A stretch of DNA of 64,000 nucleotides. Source: Achatina immaculata. Taxonomy: Eukaryota > Mollusca > Gastropoda > Stylommatophora > Achatinidae. Within the stretch, counting starts at the first letter, position 1, and each line of letters starts with the position of its first letter. Location of the stretch: contig CM019692.1 in the NCBI GenBank assembly GCA_009760885.1, positions 56,844,964 through 56,908,963 on the forward strand. Reading direction: 5' to 3'. The position numbers were made by a program, and so were the translations under genes. The notes beneath the pieces were generated by a model. That model was not told the DNA's origin. It made no database searches and worked only from the letters and a program-made list of their open reading frames with translations. Shown here piece after piece: positions 44,169 through 55,267 of this stretch.

Positions 44169-44264
44169 CTAGGCTATCATATCGATGACTTCCCTGATAC
44201 CTGCAGACTCATACTTCTCAGTAAGCTCCACCACGTCAGTGGCCACGAACTCCCAGGCACCTTT
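44169..44264 (-). CDS. candidate terminal coding exon, product unknown
   Basis: On the minus strand, TTTCATGCCCTGCTGTTTCC-CAAG looks like a 3' splice site. It is followed by 31 codons and TAG: KGAWEFVATDVVELTEKYES then AGIREVIDMIA. Composition is markedly more GC- and G/C-third-position-rich than the surroundings, and the peptide has a natural amphipathic, globular look. The frame stays open about 15 codons upstream of the acceptor, so the exon could be slightly longer. I do not recognise the family. It could also be a gene or repeat remnant. It is on the opposite strand to the lectin exon, so it would belong to a different gene. Confidence 0.38.
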   Translation of the reverse strand, partial: KGAWEFVATDVVELTEKYESAGIREVIDMIA

Positions 44265-44555
44265 CTTGGGAAACAGCAGGGCATGAAATAGGAACTTTAA
44301 CGACTCTGGTCAGCCTCTGTTGTTAGATCGGGCATTTTTTTGACTTTAACAGTTTCTTTATCTACGAAATTCATTACATACTTGTATGTGACAGTTACGC
44401 AATCTTTGATCATACGTATTAAAAGGCGACATAAGTGCTATGTAGCTTCAACAGCATTGCTGGTGGAAACCAGTAAAAACTTGATTATGACTGGAGATTC
44501 AGAATCTAAACAAGACTGTCCTAACTGCATGCACTGACCCAAGAATATAGCCTGG

Positions 44556-44978
44556 CTACAAAAATATAATCCGGCTACAAGAACATAACCTGACTACAAG
44601 AATATAATCTGACGACAAGAATATAGCCTGACTACAAGAATATAATCTGACTACAAGAATATAACCTGACTACAAGAATATAATCTGACGACAAGAATAT
44701 AACCTGACTACAAGAATATAATCTGACGACAAGAATATAGCCTGACTACAAGAATATAATCTGACTACAAGAATATAACCTGACTACAAGAATATAATCT
44801 GACGACAAGAATATAGCCTGACTACAAAAATATAACCTGACTACAAGAATATAACCTGACTACAAGAATATAATCTGACGACAAGAATATAGCCTGACTA
44901 CAAAAATATAACCTGACTACAAGAATATAACCTGACTACAAGAATATAATCTGACTACAAGAATATGACCTCACTGCG
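44556..44978. repeat. 19-bp minisatellite, about 22 units
   Basis: CTGACTACAAGAATATAAC and CTGACGACAAGAATATAGC variants alternate, forming higher-order blocks of several units (the run at about 44618-44720 is closely repeated at 44720-44830). Confidence 0.95.
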
Positions 44979-45964
44979 ACTAAAAGAAGGTAACCTGACG
45001 TATTATTTCAATGTTGTCAACCTGGAAGAATTTGCATGTTCTCCCCCCAACCCCCAAACAGTGATGGGACTTGCAGATAGTTTAATTCCTAGACCATTCT
45101 GGGAAGTTAGATACATCATCATATCTCACTCCCAATCTGATTTGAAGAATGTTTTTTTCCCAGATCTTCACCGCAGCATCAGTCTCCAGGAATCTTGAGT
45201 TTCTCATTTATAACAAGAAATCATCGACCGTCCAAGCGGGTTGTTGTCACTCTGGTACTGTACTTTCAGACACGCAGAATCTGTCAGTGTTACAGCAGCA
45301 TCATTCAGTTGTCATTTACAGCTGTTTCAAAGACATCTTAACAACGAAACCAGCGCTACCTCGAATGGCATCTTTCACATGAACAGTAGCACTACACGTC
45401 AAGGGGCGTTTCTCACCCCCAGCAGGATCAAATACCCAACAAGTACATACCACTCGTCCCACCCCCCCTTTTTTCTCCCTCACCTCTGTCAGTCCTAAAT
45501 CTACCAACATTCCTAACCTATCCAGGAGATCAAACAAATCCCTCCCCGTCTTATCTACTCCCCGCCCCGGCTGTGACGTGGACTCGGCTCTAGTGTCTGC
45601 GCATACCAAAGAGATAGGCTTCTATACTTGCTGAGGGACATTTTTAGAATGGAGTAGCATTGAGGATATGGGTGGGGATAAGGGATGTGGGCTCTGTTTT
45701 TTTTTATGGCTGTAGCTGAGAGCTGTGGTCGAGATTTATAGGTGACGTTAATAATCCAGTTCTCAGCTTGAGTAATATGGCGTGATCAATATGGCGATAC
45801 GCTGAATGGGAACTAAAGAGGAGATTAGAACCAGAAATGAGTATGAAAGTTTAGATTCCCTCTCCCCCCCCCCCCTTTTTTTTCATTGTGGGATCAGAGA
45901 CTGACAGACCCTAGAAATGTGAAGTTAGGTACGAGATATTTATTTGCTGCAGAAGCTTTTTTCG
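44979..45964. other. no gene recognised
   Basis: Three overlapping plus-strand frames (44965-45498) have no recognised domain, and neither does a minus-strand frame at 45316-45609. A C/T run occurs at 45865-45882. Confidence 0.35.
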
Positions 45965-46195
45965 TGTCATTCTTATTCTAAGTGCTATGCCGCGTGGCGT
46001 GGGCGATCATTTCTCTACACAGTTCTCTGTCTTTAGACTTGATTAGGAGATCCGCCGGTGACTTTCTTCCTAGCAACACACTGACAGCCCATCCAGTAAC
46101 TTATCTCTCTGTCTTCCTCTATCTCTTCTTCCCTCATTTTTTTCCAGTTGCCACAGTGTATTCCAATTTTCCTCTTCTCACGAAATGTTGCCTCA
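45965..46195 (-). pseudogene. family 2 non-LTR retrotransposon 3' fragment
   Basis: TTATTCTAAGTGCTATGCCG at the left and CTTTCTTCCTAGCAACACAC further right are the complement of the family 2 3' end (34440-34565). The encoded traces match its GRQ/CVARKKVTGG region. Confidence 0.75.
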
Positions 46196-46390
46196 TTGAC
46201 AGCTCTCGGTTGAAGGCCTCTCGGTTGTAAGCAAGATGACCTGCTGCTTAATCATCCATCAGCAATGTCTTATTGCCATCTAAGCCTTTGTTTTCCCCTC
46301 TTTTTTTTCCTCCAAACGCTCTTGACATTTAATATGTCCAGGATGCTTAAGTTTGCTGTTTAATCTTCTACGTTAGTCTACGGGACCTCC
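46196..46390 (-). pseudogene. family 4 non-LTR retrotransposon fragment
   Basis: AGGCCTCTCGGTTGTAAGCA, AATGTCTTATTGCCATC and TTGACATTTAATATGTCCAG are complements of the family 4 region just before its 3' end. It abuts the family 2 fragment in the same orientation but in the reverse order to 33195-35410. Confidence 0.7.
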
Positions 46391-47334
46391 ACCCCCCCCC
46401 CCCCCCCCCGTTTTTGGTAAGGTGGAGTACCCGTTTGGCGCCCCCCCCCCAACCAAAATCAGGCTATCATGAAGCCATGACAGCAGGTGGTGAATGGAAT
46501 GGGTGAGCAGTCATTAGATTGTGTTGGTGGTAATGGTCACCATTCTATGATGGTAGGCAGATGACCTGAATGTAGGGACAATGGCTACGATCACTAACTA
46601 GTACAGTCACTGCCCGGAAGGAAAACAATGGCAAACTACCTTCTGGAAAGACACAAGGAAACCCTAACAGCAAACGATACATACACACATTACATTTGAC
46701 GAAGAATATTGTTTACGGTAAAAAATAACTATAAAAATTTGATACAAAGTCAAAATTGACAAAGAATATTGGTTACAGTTTAAAAAAAGCTGTAAAACAT
46801 TTTGTACATACACTAAAAGTGACCAAAAAACAATTATTACGATAGTCAAGAAGAAAATGAAGTCTACTTTGAAAAAAAAGCATGAAACCATTGTCTGTTG
46901 AGGCTGCACATCAAAATTATGAGGCAGATAATAAATCTAACACTTCTTTGAGTATTGCCAACAGATTCTATTTTCTCGAACGGTCTTATATGTACACATT
47001 AAATGTAAAGACAAAAGCTCTCCATTACTGCAACATTTAGTTACTTGAAGTTACTTTTCAGGTATCAATGACTAGTAAGGTGAAGGTCGGTTCTGTTAGC
47101 AAAGCTAACAGTGCTGTGACACTATTGTGAGCTGTGAACTTCGTATGGGCAGCATTGATGATTCTTTGTTATGTCTAACAGGCCAACGGTGAATTGTTAT
47201 AATCTCTGTGTCCTGGTTCGGCTTGGCGCCTTGGTCGAGGGCGACGCTGACTAGTTTCGCATTTGGAATGTTGTGGTTCCTAAAATGGCGTTCTCAATGG
47301 CTGGCTCATCAAAGAACTGATGCGAAGGACCAAC
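46391..47334. other. no gene recognised
   Basis: C runs at about 46391-46410 and 46440-46450. A segment GACRAAGAATATTGKTTACR is tandemly duplicated at about 46698 and 46758 with a ~60-bp spacing. GAAAACAATGGCAAACTACC near 46621 resembles a dispersed-repeat motif I cannot name. Confidence 0.35.
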
Positions 47335-47336
47335 TA

Positions 47337-48631
47337 CAAGGTCCGACAATTAAGTAATGAGACTGATTTTATTATGGCCAAGACAAAAATGCCATCTATG
47401 AAACAAACCATGGAGTCCAAAGAGGCAACCTTCATCTATGATCTGGCAAATTTTCATCGCCGTCCGATAAGCAGACGACAAACAAGCCGCCATTTTGTTG
47501 ACATAGTCAGAGGTGCATTGTTGTGTAATCAGCATGGAGTAAAAAGCTAACATTAAATTCTGTTTAAAACTCGGAAAAAGTGCCATTGAGACAGTTGAAC
47601 TGATGTGACAAGTTTATGGGGATAATTGTTTATCTCGTGTACATTTATTCAGGTGATATTCACGATTCAGAAGTGGCGTGGAAACGATTACAAATGATAC
47701 TAGACGTGGACGTCCAATTTCTGTTCGTAATGAAGAACTCATTGCAAAAGTTAGGGAACGGGTACAAGAAGATCGTTGTTTGACTGTGAGGATGATGGCA
47801 TATGAATTTGGTGTTAACCGAGAGACCATTCGTCAAATTTTAGTGGAAAATTTGAGCAAAAAAAAGTTGCTTGCCGGTTTGTACCACATTCGTTGTCTGA
47901 TGACCAAAAAACATCATCAAAACGTGTCGCAGAAATAAAAATTTCTTAAAATTGATTGTTGCAGAGGATGAAACATGGATTTAACGCTATGATCCCACAA
48001 CTAAACCTCAAAGTGCTCAGTGGAAGTCATCATCATTACCACCAAAAGTAAACAAAAAATTCGTCTTCAAAAGTCGAAAGTGAAGACAATGTTTGTGTGC
48101 TCCTGTGGTAGCAAAGGAGTTATCCACAAATAATTTATTCCAGAGGGACAGACTGTTACTGCCAAAGTTTATTTAAGTATTTTGAAACGCCTATTGAAAA
48201 GGATTCTCTGAGTCCGACCCGAGTATTCAACACCTGGCAGTTATTTCCTTCTTCATGATAATGCACCGGCTCACCGGGAGGTAGTTGTACAGGAATTTTT
48301 GGCCCAACAATAAGTATGTGTTCACAACCATCCACGCTATTCCCCAGAGTTGTCTCCCTGCGATTATTTTCTATTCCCAAAATTAAAGTTACCGTTGAAA
48401 GGACTCTTCTTTGACGTTATTGATGACATCCAAAGGGCCGTAACATCGAGTTTAAAGATGAAGAACAGAAGAACTGCGGAGTCGTTCCAGTGTTTGTTAG
48501 ATCGTGCCATTCGTTGTATCAATGAACAAGGGGCTTCCTTTGAATAAAATACAGGTTATATGTTGTTATACTGTTGTTTATTTTAATAATTTTTTATGTA
48601 ATTGGTCTCATTACTTAATTGTCAGACCTTG
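47337..48631 (+). mobile_element. mariner element, full length, transposase pseudogene
   Basis: Terminal inverted repeats CAAGGTCYGACAATTAAG and onward (about 30 bp, through AATGAGAC) are at both ends, with TA on each side (47335-47336, 48632-48633). At 1295 bp it has the usual mariner size. The plus strand keeps the order of a mariner transposase: FCLKLGKSAIETVELM (HTH start), RRGRPISVRNEELIAKVRER, NRETIRQILVENL, EDETWI (first catalytic Asp), SKVKTMF, FIPEGQTV, FLHDNAPAH (second Asp), then SPELSPCDYFLFPKLK (third Asp), with 34 positions between the last two (DD34D). In-frame stops occur, for example after TWI and after FLAQQ, along with frameshifts, so it cannot encode an active enzyme. Confidence 0.93.
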
Positions 48632-48805
48632 TATGAGCATTCTGTGCGATATTCACCGGCACAGGGCGTGGAGCGATTATGAGAGCATATCGTTCGCGAT
48701 GATACCGAGAACCCAATACTGAACAGAATTGAACTGAACTGAACTGAACAACGACTAGTTTGATACTGACTGAATGAAGCAACGGAAAGAAATAAACGAC
48801 TAAAT

Positions 48806-48998
48806 CAGTGCTTCTCAAACTTTTCCTGGTCTGTGACCCACAAAGCCAGTAGTTGCTATCCGCGGCTTCCCAACATTTTGCAGCCGCTATGTGTTAATTT
48901 TTAAAACCACACATTTCTAGTATTTACCGTAATGTAGACTTCCCACAAGGATACCTACTTGATTCTTCGTGGTCCCTAATTTGGGAATCACGGCGCTG
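48806..48998. mobile_element. short hAT-like non-autonomous element
   Basis: Begins CAGTGCTTCTCAAACTTTTC and ends TTTGGGAATCACGGCGCTG. The two ends are imperfect inverted repeats of the hAT type (CAG...CTG). About 190 bp with no coding capacity and no clear 8-bp duplication. Confidence 0.5.
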
Positions 48999-49380
48999 GA
49001 TCATGTACACAAATCACTCTTTGTCGCAGGAAAGAGCATATTCATCTCATCGCATTAACACAGAAAATTAATCAGGTTCACGCAAATAGAAACCCTAGTA
49101 GGCCAAAATAACTAAGAGAGGTTCGCATGTGATCATGATTAAAAAAAAAAGATTAAAAAATGAATACGTCAAGATCATTCATTCAAGAAGTAACGGAGAG
49201 CTATGGAAGCATTTATAGATTAGACGAAATTTATATACACGGACTCTGTTAACTCGTAAAAAATGACTGGAGAAGAAATGAAAATAGCTGTCCAGGCGAA
49301 TTAATTTTCACAATGAAATTTTACCACATCTCGAAAATAGCACTAATAATGGCGAAGTTTTATTCTTGGCTTCCAAAAGG

Positions 49381-49382
49381 CA

Positions 49383-49429
<47 letters not shown>
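49381..49429. repeat. (TA)n microsatellite
   Basis: A TA run with two G interruptions near its start. Open frames with Tyr/Ile runs here are artefacts. Confidence 0.95.
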
Positions 49430-49432
<3 letters not shown>

Positions 49433-49700
49433 CAAATTATTATTATTGAAATCCTTAGACACGTTTTTGAAGAAACGCTCCGCTCTAAAGCTAATATTGT
49501 TCTGCACCCTTAAGCCTGGACGATGAAGCGACCCAGCGGTCCTCACGTCCAAAGACATCGCCCTCCACAACTCGTACATTCTGACGCAGTGGAAGCAACA
49601 GTTTGCCAGACGTAGAACCTCGTCATAAACTGCCTTATGAATTCTGTCAGGACTTTTCTTTCTGGGTTTATTTCCTCGGCTTTTGACACTTCTGACCCAC

Positions 49701-51070
49701 CACGTTTATAGCACTACCAAAGAAACCAGGTGCAAAGGAATGTGACGACCACCGGACTATCAGCCTCTCATGTCACATAACGAAGCTACCTCTGAGAATA
49801 ATTATGAGAAGAACAATGAAAAAGATAAAAATGGAAATAGCAGATGAACAGTTTGGATTTGTTGAAGGAAAGGGAACAAATAATGCCATTTATGCTTTAC
49901 TAACACTAACAGAAAGAGCTTTAGAAGTACAGAAAGATCTCTACTTATGCTTCATTGATTACACCAAGGCATTTGACAAAGTGAAACACAATGAAATTAT
50001 TAAAATGTTTGAAGACACCAATATAGACGGCAAAGACCTGAGGATTGTAAAACATCTATACTGGCAGAAAGAAGTAGCAATTCGAGTTGAAAATAGAACT
50101 GGAAAATACCAACCTATAAAACAAGGGGTGCGACAAGGATGTGTACTATCTCCAGACCTTTTTTCTCTGTACAGCGAGAATATTCTAAGAACAATCATCA
50201 CAGAACCAGGCATAACAATTGGAGGATACAATATTAACAACCTTCGGTATTCTGACGACACAGTACTGATAGCTGAAAACCAACAAGACCTGCAAAATCT
50301 CTTGGATAAAGTCGTCAAAGAAAGTGAACAGAAAGCCCTTACTTTGAACATCAAAAAGACAGAGACTATGGTTATATCTAAGAAGCAGAATCCACCAAAA
50401 TACAGTATAAAATTAAACGGAACTATTCTAAAGCAGGTGCAGAAATTCAAATATCTTGGAGCAGTAATAACTTCAGATGGGAAATGCACAACAGAAATTA
50501 GGAACAGAATAGGCCAAGCAAAGACTACATTTCAGAGAATGAGAAACATATTAGCCAACACATCCTTATCAATGAATGTTAGAAAACGAGTCCTAAAATG
50601 CTATATTGAACCTATCTTGTTATATGGAAGTGAATCATGGACAATAGGCAAGTCTGCAGAAAAATCATTGGAAGCAGCAGAAATGTGAGTTTATTAGAAG
50701 AATGTTGCGAATCTCCTGGAGAGCAAAAATAACTAATAAAGAATGTACGAAAAGAGATGGAGAGACAAAAAAATCTTGTCATAAAGATAAGAGAGAAAAA
50801 CATGTACTTTCACAGGACATCAATGAGAAGAGGGAGCATTGAAAATAATATAACAACAGGAAAAATAGAAGGAGTGAGATCAAGAGGAAGACCAAGAGAA
50901 ATGATACTGGACAGTCTGACGGGATGGTGTGAGAGGAGATCACCAACTGAACTGATGGCCTGCATGAAAGATCGGATACTCTGAAGAAGCACAATAGCCA
51001 ACGCCAGTCGGCACGGCACCTGATGATGATGATGCTGATGATGCTGCTGCTGATGATGATGATGATGATA
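49701..51070 (+). pseudogene. family 1 non-LTR retrotransposon, copy C
   Basis: 5'-truncated at CACGTTTATAGCACTACC (equivalent to about 29827 in copy B). The RT frame runs to 50688, with [22 protein letters not shown] and [13 protein letters not shown]. The catalytic box is YSDD instead of YADD. An extra A in GAAATGTGAGTTTATTAG creates a stop at 50686-50688, and further changes break the C-terminus. The 3' end is CGGCACGGCACCTGATGATG followed by a long mixed GATGCT/TGATGA tail to about 51070. ACCCAC at 49695-49700 and 51071-51076 may be a short target duplication. Confidence 0.9.
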
Positions 51071-51619
51071 ACCCACCTACAAGACGGTATTTTTGACACG
51101 GACTGGTGTTACCGTGTACTGTCAGACGGTAACATACGAACCTGGTTAGACACATATAGAGATCAGTATAATAACAGTGCAAAGGAGCACTTCATCATCA
51201 GTACGAATGCCAAAGAAGCAACAATTCGAATACCAAAGTTATGAACGGAAACAAACATACGACATTCAACAGGGTAAACCTCAACATACGGACATAATAT
51301 TTGAATCCTCAAATTCATCTGTCTTGAGCATGTGTCATATAAGTACTGCGGCCTCCAAACGCATATTACTGTCAGGATCTCTGCCAGTCTAACGGACTTC
51401 AGAACCCGTCAGAAATGTGTACCTGAGGAGTACTTGAAGATGCCCAAGCATGTGGATGGAAACTGAAGCCGTTACACAAGCCTTGCACTGGCTGATGATC
51501 CAGAACAGTACAAGGAACTACAATCATCATGTACTCTCAAAAGTCTTTTAAGAAAGACAACGCCGTACCCTTATACGGGAATGCTTGAATATAATGTCCA
51601 AAAACGCAAACCAAAACAT
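51071..51619. other. no gene recognised; possible 5' remnant of the next LINE
   Basis: Decayed frames without certain motifs. Could be upstream ORF2 sequence of the RNase H fragment that follows. Confidence 0.3.
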
Positions 51620-52060
51620 CACACGGATATACCGCCCCGGGGCACTCCGGCGCTGTTGCCAACGAAAAAGCTGATTAGCTTTTAACAGGGGCTAATCCAC
51701 TAGGAAACATCAGTTTGGACAAACAAGACATATATCGATCTTTCAAGCAGCAAATCGAAGAATTTGCGCAAGGGAGAAAAAAATATCTTTGGCAAAAGTA
51801 CACACCACACCCACCTCAATGAATTACATGTCCTCAAAGGACGTGGAAGCAAATCCCATTTGTGCGCTAGAACACGAGCTATTTACAGCCAACACAGTAC
51901 TGGTGTTATATCAGCCAAAACACTAAAGGACCTCCTGATATCCAAAGCGGAACCTTCATGGTTATGTCCCGAATGTGGTGGAAGCAGCTCCTTGAAACCA
52001 GCAACAGGGCTAGGTCATATCCAGCATCTCTGTCAGTAATGTCATCAGCAGTGATGTGGT
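51620..52060 (+). pseudogene. LINE RNase H C-terminal fragment
   Basis: Frames give a degenerate GVxGNxxADxLA region (about 51645-51690), LDKQDIYRSFKQQIEEFARE, HLNELHVLKGRGSKSHLCAR, RAIYSQHSTGVISAKTLKDL and WLCPECGG. It matches the minus-strand piece at 22590-22955 and extends it with a CPxC...H...C cluster at the end, typical of a small zinc-binding tail in RNase H-bearing LINE ORF2 proteins. Confidence 0.75.
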
Positions 52061-52364
52061 TTTCAAGATATTTAAACTAATCTGCATTTTACGTGAAACA
52101 GATGATCAACAGATGATCAACAGATGTTCACATCTTTTGGTACTAAAAAGAAAAACATTTCACTTTAAAAAGAAAAAAACAAAACAAAAATAAAACCCTA
52201 GCAGATGGTGATCTAAATTATACAACGATCAGTTTTTTTCATATTCCCACATAAGAATGAAGCACTTTAAATACGAAAAAAAAGTGTAGACAGTTGTAGT
52301 GAATGCAGTCTTTCATGAAAGAACTGTTTATCTTTAGGGTGTGAAAACATAGATAGGGGTCTTC

Positions 52365-52625
52365 TTCTTCTTCTTCTTCTTCAGCCTTCCGAACCATTAA
52401 GGTTCACTGCTGCGGATAAATTTCGCCTCCATTCCTCTCTATTCCTAATCTTCTCTCTCCAGTTGGTGACACCAATTTCTTTTATATCTCCTTCTATGTT
52501 GTCTCTCCATCTCTGTCTTGGTCTACCCCTTGGTCTTGTTTCCCCTAATCTCTTGTGTATACATCATTTTCGTTTGTCTGTTCTCTTCCATTCTTTTTAC
52601 AAGGCCCAGCCGTCTGAAATAAGCC
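52365..52625 (-). pseudogene. non-LTR retrotransposon C-terminal fragment with (GAA)n tail
   Basis: The minus strand encodes FRRLGLVKRMEENRQTKMMY, then TKGRPRQRWRDNIEGDIKEI, GVTNWREKIRNREEWRRNLS and a stop, with no internal stop in this stretch. It ends in (GAA)n ((CTTCTT)n in + at 52361-52384). This is the basic C-terminal tail of a LINE ORF2, from a family distinct from 1-4. Confidence 0.8.
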
Positions 52626-52744
52626 TTGGAAACAAAGCTAGCCTGAGGATCCAGGTTTGTTACTGGAGATGTAACTTTATTTCCTCCCCGGACTCTTAAA
52701 AAAGCACACTCATCCTTCTATTCGCCTGCTTCCAGCCTGGCCTT

Positions 52745-52915
52745 TGATGCTGGTACTGTGTACAAAAAGCCTCTGGATTTATCAGACACTTTGCTAATCT
52801 GCATCTTATATTTTGTAGAAATTTCTCCAGCTGTGACCTTGTGGCCCCGGTTAATATGAAATACTGAAGAGATAAGAGTATTTCGTTGGTGGATGTGAGC
52901 CAAATGAAGATATCA
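52745..52915. repeat. dispersed 170-bp repeat, copy 1
   Basis: CTCTGGATTTATCAGACACT, GCATCTTATATTTTGTAGAA and TATTTCGTTGGTGGATG match 55268-55437 in order. Nature unknown. The minus-strand frame through it has no recognised domain. Confidence 0.8.
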
Positions 52916-53372
52916 CAGGGGACAAGTGCTCGCTATTTCGAATGTGAGCCAAATGAAGATATCACAGGGGACAAGTGCTCGCTATTTCGAATGTGAGCCA
53001 AATGAAGATATCACAGGTGACAAGTGGCTGCTATTTCGAATGTGGGTCAAATGAAGATATCGTAGATTACAAGTGGTCGCTATTTCGAATGTGGGCCGAA
53101 TGAAGATATCGTAGATTACAAGTGGTCGCTATTTCGAATGTGGGCCGAATGAAGATATCGTAGATTACAAGTGGCTGCTATTTCGAATGTGGGCCGAATG
53201 AAGATATCGTAGATTACAAGTGGTCGCTATTTCGAATGTGGGCCGAATGAAGATATCGTAGATTACAAGTGGTCGCTATTTCGAATGTGGGCCGAATGAA
53301 GATATCGTAGATTACAAGAGGTCGTTATTTCGAATGTGGGCCGAATGAAGATATCACAGGTGACAAGTGGTC
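52898..53372. repeat. 49-bp minisatellite, about 9.5 units
   Basis: TTCGAATGTGGGCCGAATGA followed by AGATATCGTAGATTACAAGTGGTCGCTAT repeats every 49 bp. The first three units and the last carry ATCACAGG and the middle ones ATCGTAGATTAC. The unit starts from the right end of the dispersed repeat, since copy 2 of that repeat at 55425-55437 contains a single GATGCGGACCGAATGAA. Confidence 0.93.
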
Positions 53373-53629
53373 GCTCTTTCTTGCATCTCGCTATGTGCAC
53401 GTCATCACTGGTCGTGTCTCATCCTTAAATAAAGACATTTTTGGGTAGGGGATGGTTGGTGGAGGGCGGAGGGGATATTTTAAGTGAAGGTCCCGTCCTG
53501 TATATGTTGTATTGTGAAGTATAAATTCAGTATAAATTGTAGAGACGGTTTCATCCAGTATAAGCTGTAGTGAAGGTCTAATCCAGTGTTAAATTTGCAC
53601 CTTTCCAAAAACTGTCTTCACACTCCATG

Positions 53630-54412
53630 AGGGGCACGCATGTGAGTCCCGCAACGTAACATATGCCTTTGTATGCAAAAAAAGTTTAGGATAAATTATA
53701 TTAGAGAAACTGATCTCAGATTAGGTGGCCGCATGCAGAAATGTTTATGACATCCCCCAGCATGCTTCTAAGCCAGTCTCTAATCATTTCAACGGCCCCA
53801 ACCACAGAGACGAGTGTGGCTTTCTTGTGAACGCCATTAAACAGTGTTACTCTGATGACAGAAGCCGCCTGGCGCTTGAGAACCACTACATGCAGGAATA
53901 TTCGACGCTGGAGCCACATGATTTGAAATCGAAATTTAATTACACTTAACATTCCCTTTCTCCACAAGCACATTCCCCCCCCCCCCCTCCAATAAGTTTT
54001 ACTCTTTTCTCACTTGTAATTTTATATTACCCCCTCCCTACACTAGATAACAGACCCTATACCCCAACCACATTCATCTATTCCACCCACCCTTTTCATG
54101 AGTAGATTATCACTGTATTTCCCCCCTCACCTTTAAGCTCTCCCACTCCCTCTTTACTACCAACCGATCGCTTATCTCAAGTCTCCGTTTAAACACTCAC
54201 ACTACTCTGCCACGGGCACTCCTCGTCACAGCTTCGTACAAGTCACATCTAAGTGCTTCTCTTCCCCCCCCCCCCCCCCCCCCCCCCCGTTTGTTGCTAA
54301 GTATTCGTGCGATATTTTGTTTTCTTTCCTTTTCTTTGTCCCATATATTTTCGTAATATTAAGATGTAAAACGGAATGTCACAACTGTGTGCTCGTTAAT
54401 TAATAAAGCTAA
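53630..54412 (+). pseudogene. Penelope-like element, GIY-YIG C-terminus plus 3' end
   Basis: Shifted frames at 53690-53740 contain IRETDLRLGGRM, like the YIGET/GRRLxxR part of a GIY-YIG endonuclease. The frame at 53725-53949 continues KPVSNHFNGPNHRDECGFLV, then a segment ending STLEPHDLKSKFNYT and a stop. Penelope-like elements place GIY-YIG at the C-terminus of their RT, which fits. The 3' flank to GTGCTCGTTAATTAATAAAG (54390-54409) matches 9880-10430. It includes a very long C run at 54267-54288. Confidence 0.6.
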
Positions 54413-54417
54413 GCTTC

Positions 54418-54560
54418 TCGTCAGTCGGTCATTTGCATGTCCCCTTGCGGAACTTTGCCTCCCTAACAGCTCTCCTGTGTAGGCCTCTCGGTTGTAAGCA
54501 AGATGCCCTGCTGCTGATGCGCCCATTCGCAGATCATGAACGATCGTACTTTTCTCGTAC
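54418..54560 (-). pseudogene. family 4 non-LTR retrotransposon 3' end fragment
   Basis: CAGTCGGTCATTTGCATGTC at the left is the complement of the family 4 terminus. The minus strand reads MGASAAGHLAYNREAYTGEL and SSARGHAND. Confidence 0.85.
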
Positions 54561-54654
54561 CTTTGTTTAAATAGTATCAGCATTAAGCTGTAGTGAAGGT
54601 CTCACTAATAACAGTTGTAGGTCGAATGTTTTCTGCTTGACTAGTCGTTTCTTA

Positions 54655-55115
54655 CCCTAAAACCCTCTATACTCTTCTGCTGCAGACAGAACATCTCTGT
54701 ACTCTTCTGCTGCAGACAGAACATCTCTGTGCTCTTCTGCTGCAGACAGAACATCTCTGTACTCTTCTGCTGCAGACAGAACCCCTCTATACTTTTCTGC
54801 TGCAGACAGAACCACTCTGTACTCTTCTGCTGCAGACAGAACCCCTCTATACTCTTCTGCTGCAGACAGAACCACTCTGTACTCTTCTGCTGCAGACAGA
54901 ACCGCTCTATACTCTTCTGCTGCAGACAGAACATCTCTGTACTCTTCTGCTGCAGACAGAACCTCTCTGTACTCTTCTGCTGCAGACAGAACCGCTCTAT
55001 ACTCTTCTGCTGCAGACAGAACATCTCTGTACTCTTCTGCTGCAGACAGAACCCCTCTATACTCTTCTGCTGCTGACAGAACCCCTCCATACTCTTCTGC
55101 TGCAGACAGAACACC
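54655..55115. repeat. 30-bp minisatellite, about 15 units
   Basis: ACTCTTCTGCTGCAGACAGA followed by ACMYCTCTRT repeats at exactly 30 bp. Because 30 is divisible by 3, three long repetitive open frames appear (two minus, one plus). No domain or gene context supports translation. Confidence 0.95.
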
Positions 55116-55267
55116 TTCTGATACCCCTACTCTACTGCTGATATTGCCATTGATTCAGCAGTTCTTACAGTATAGTTTAATATTTTCACTTTTTGTATTC
55201 ATATATCACTACTGTTGCCAGAGTCCTGTAAAACGGCAAGAGAAATAGATAGCGACGCTTTGTGAAG

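Noticed and set aside
54641..55114. Cys/Gln-rich 157-codon frame
   Set aside because: Translation of a perfect 30-bp tandem repeat, with equally long frames in other registers.
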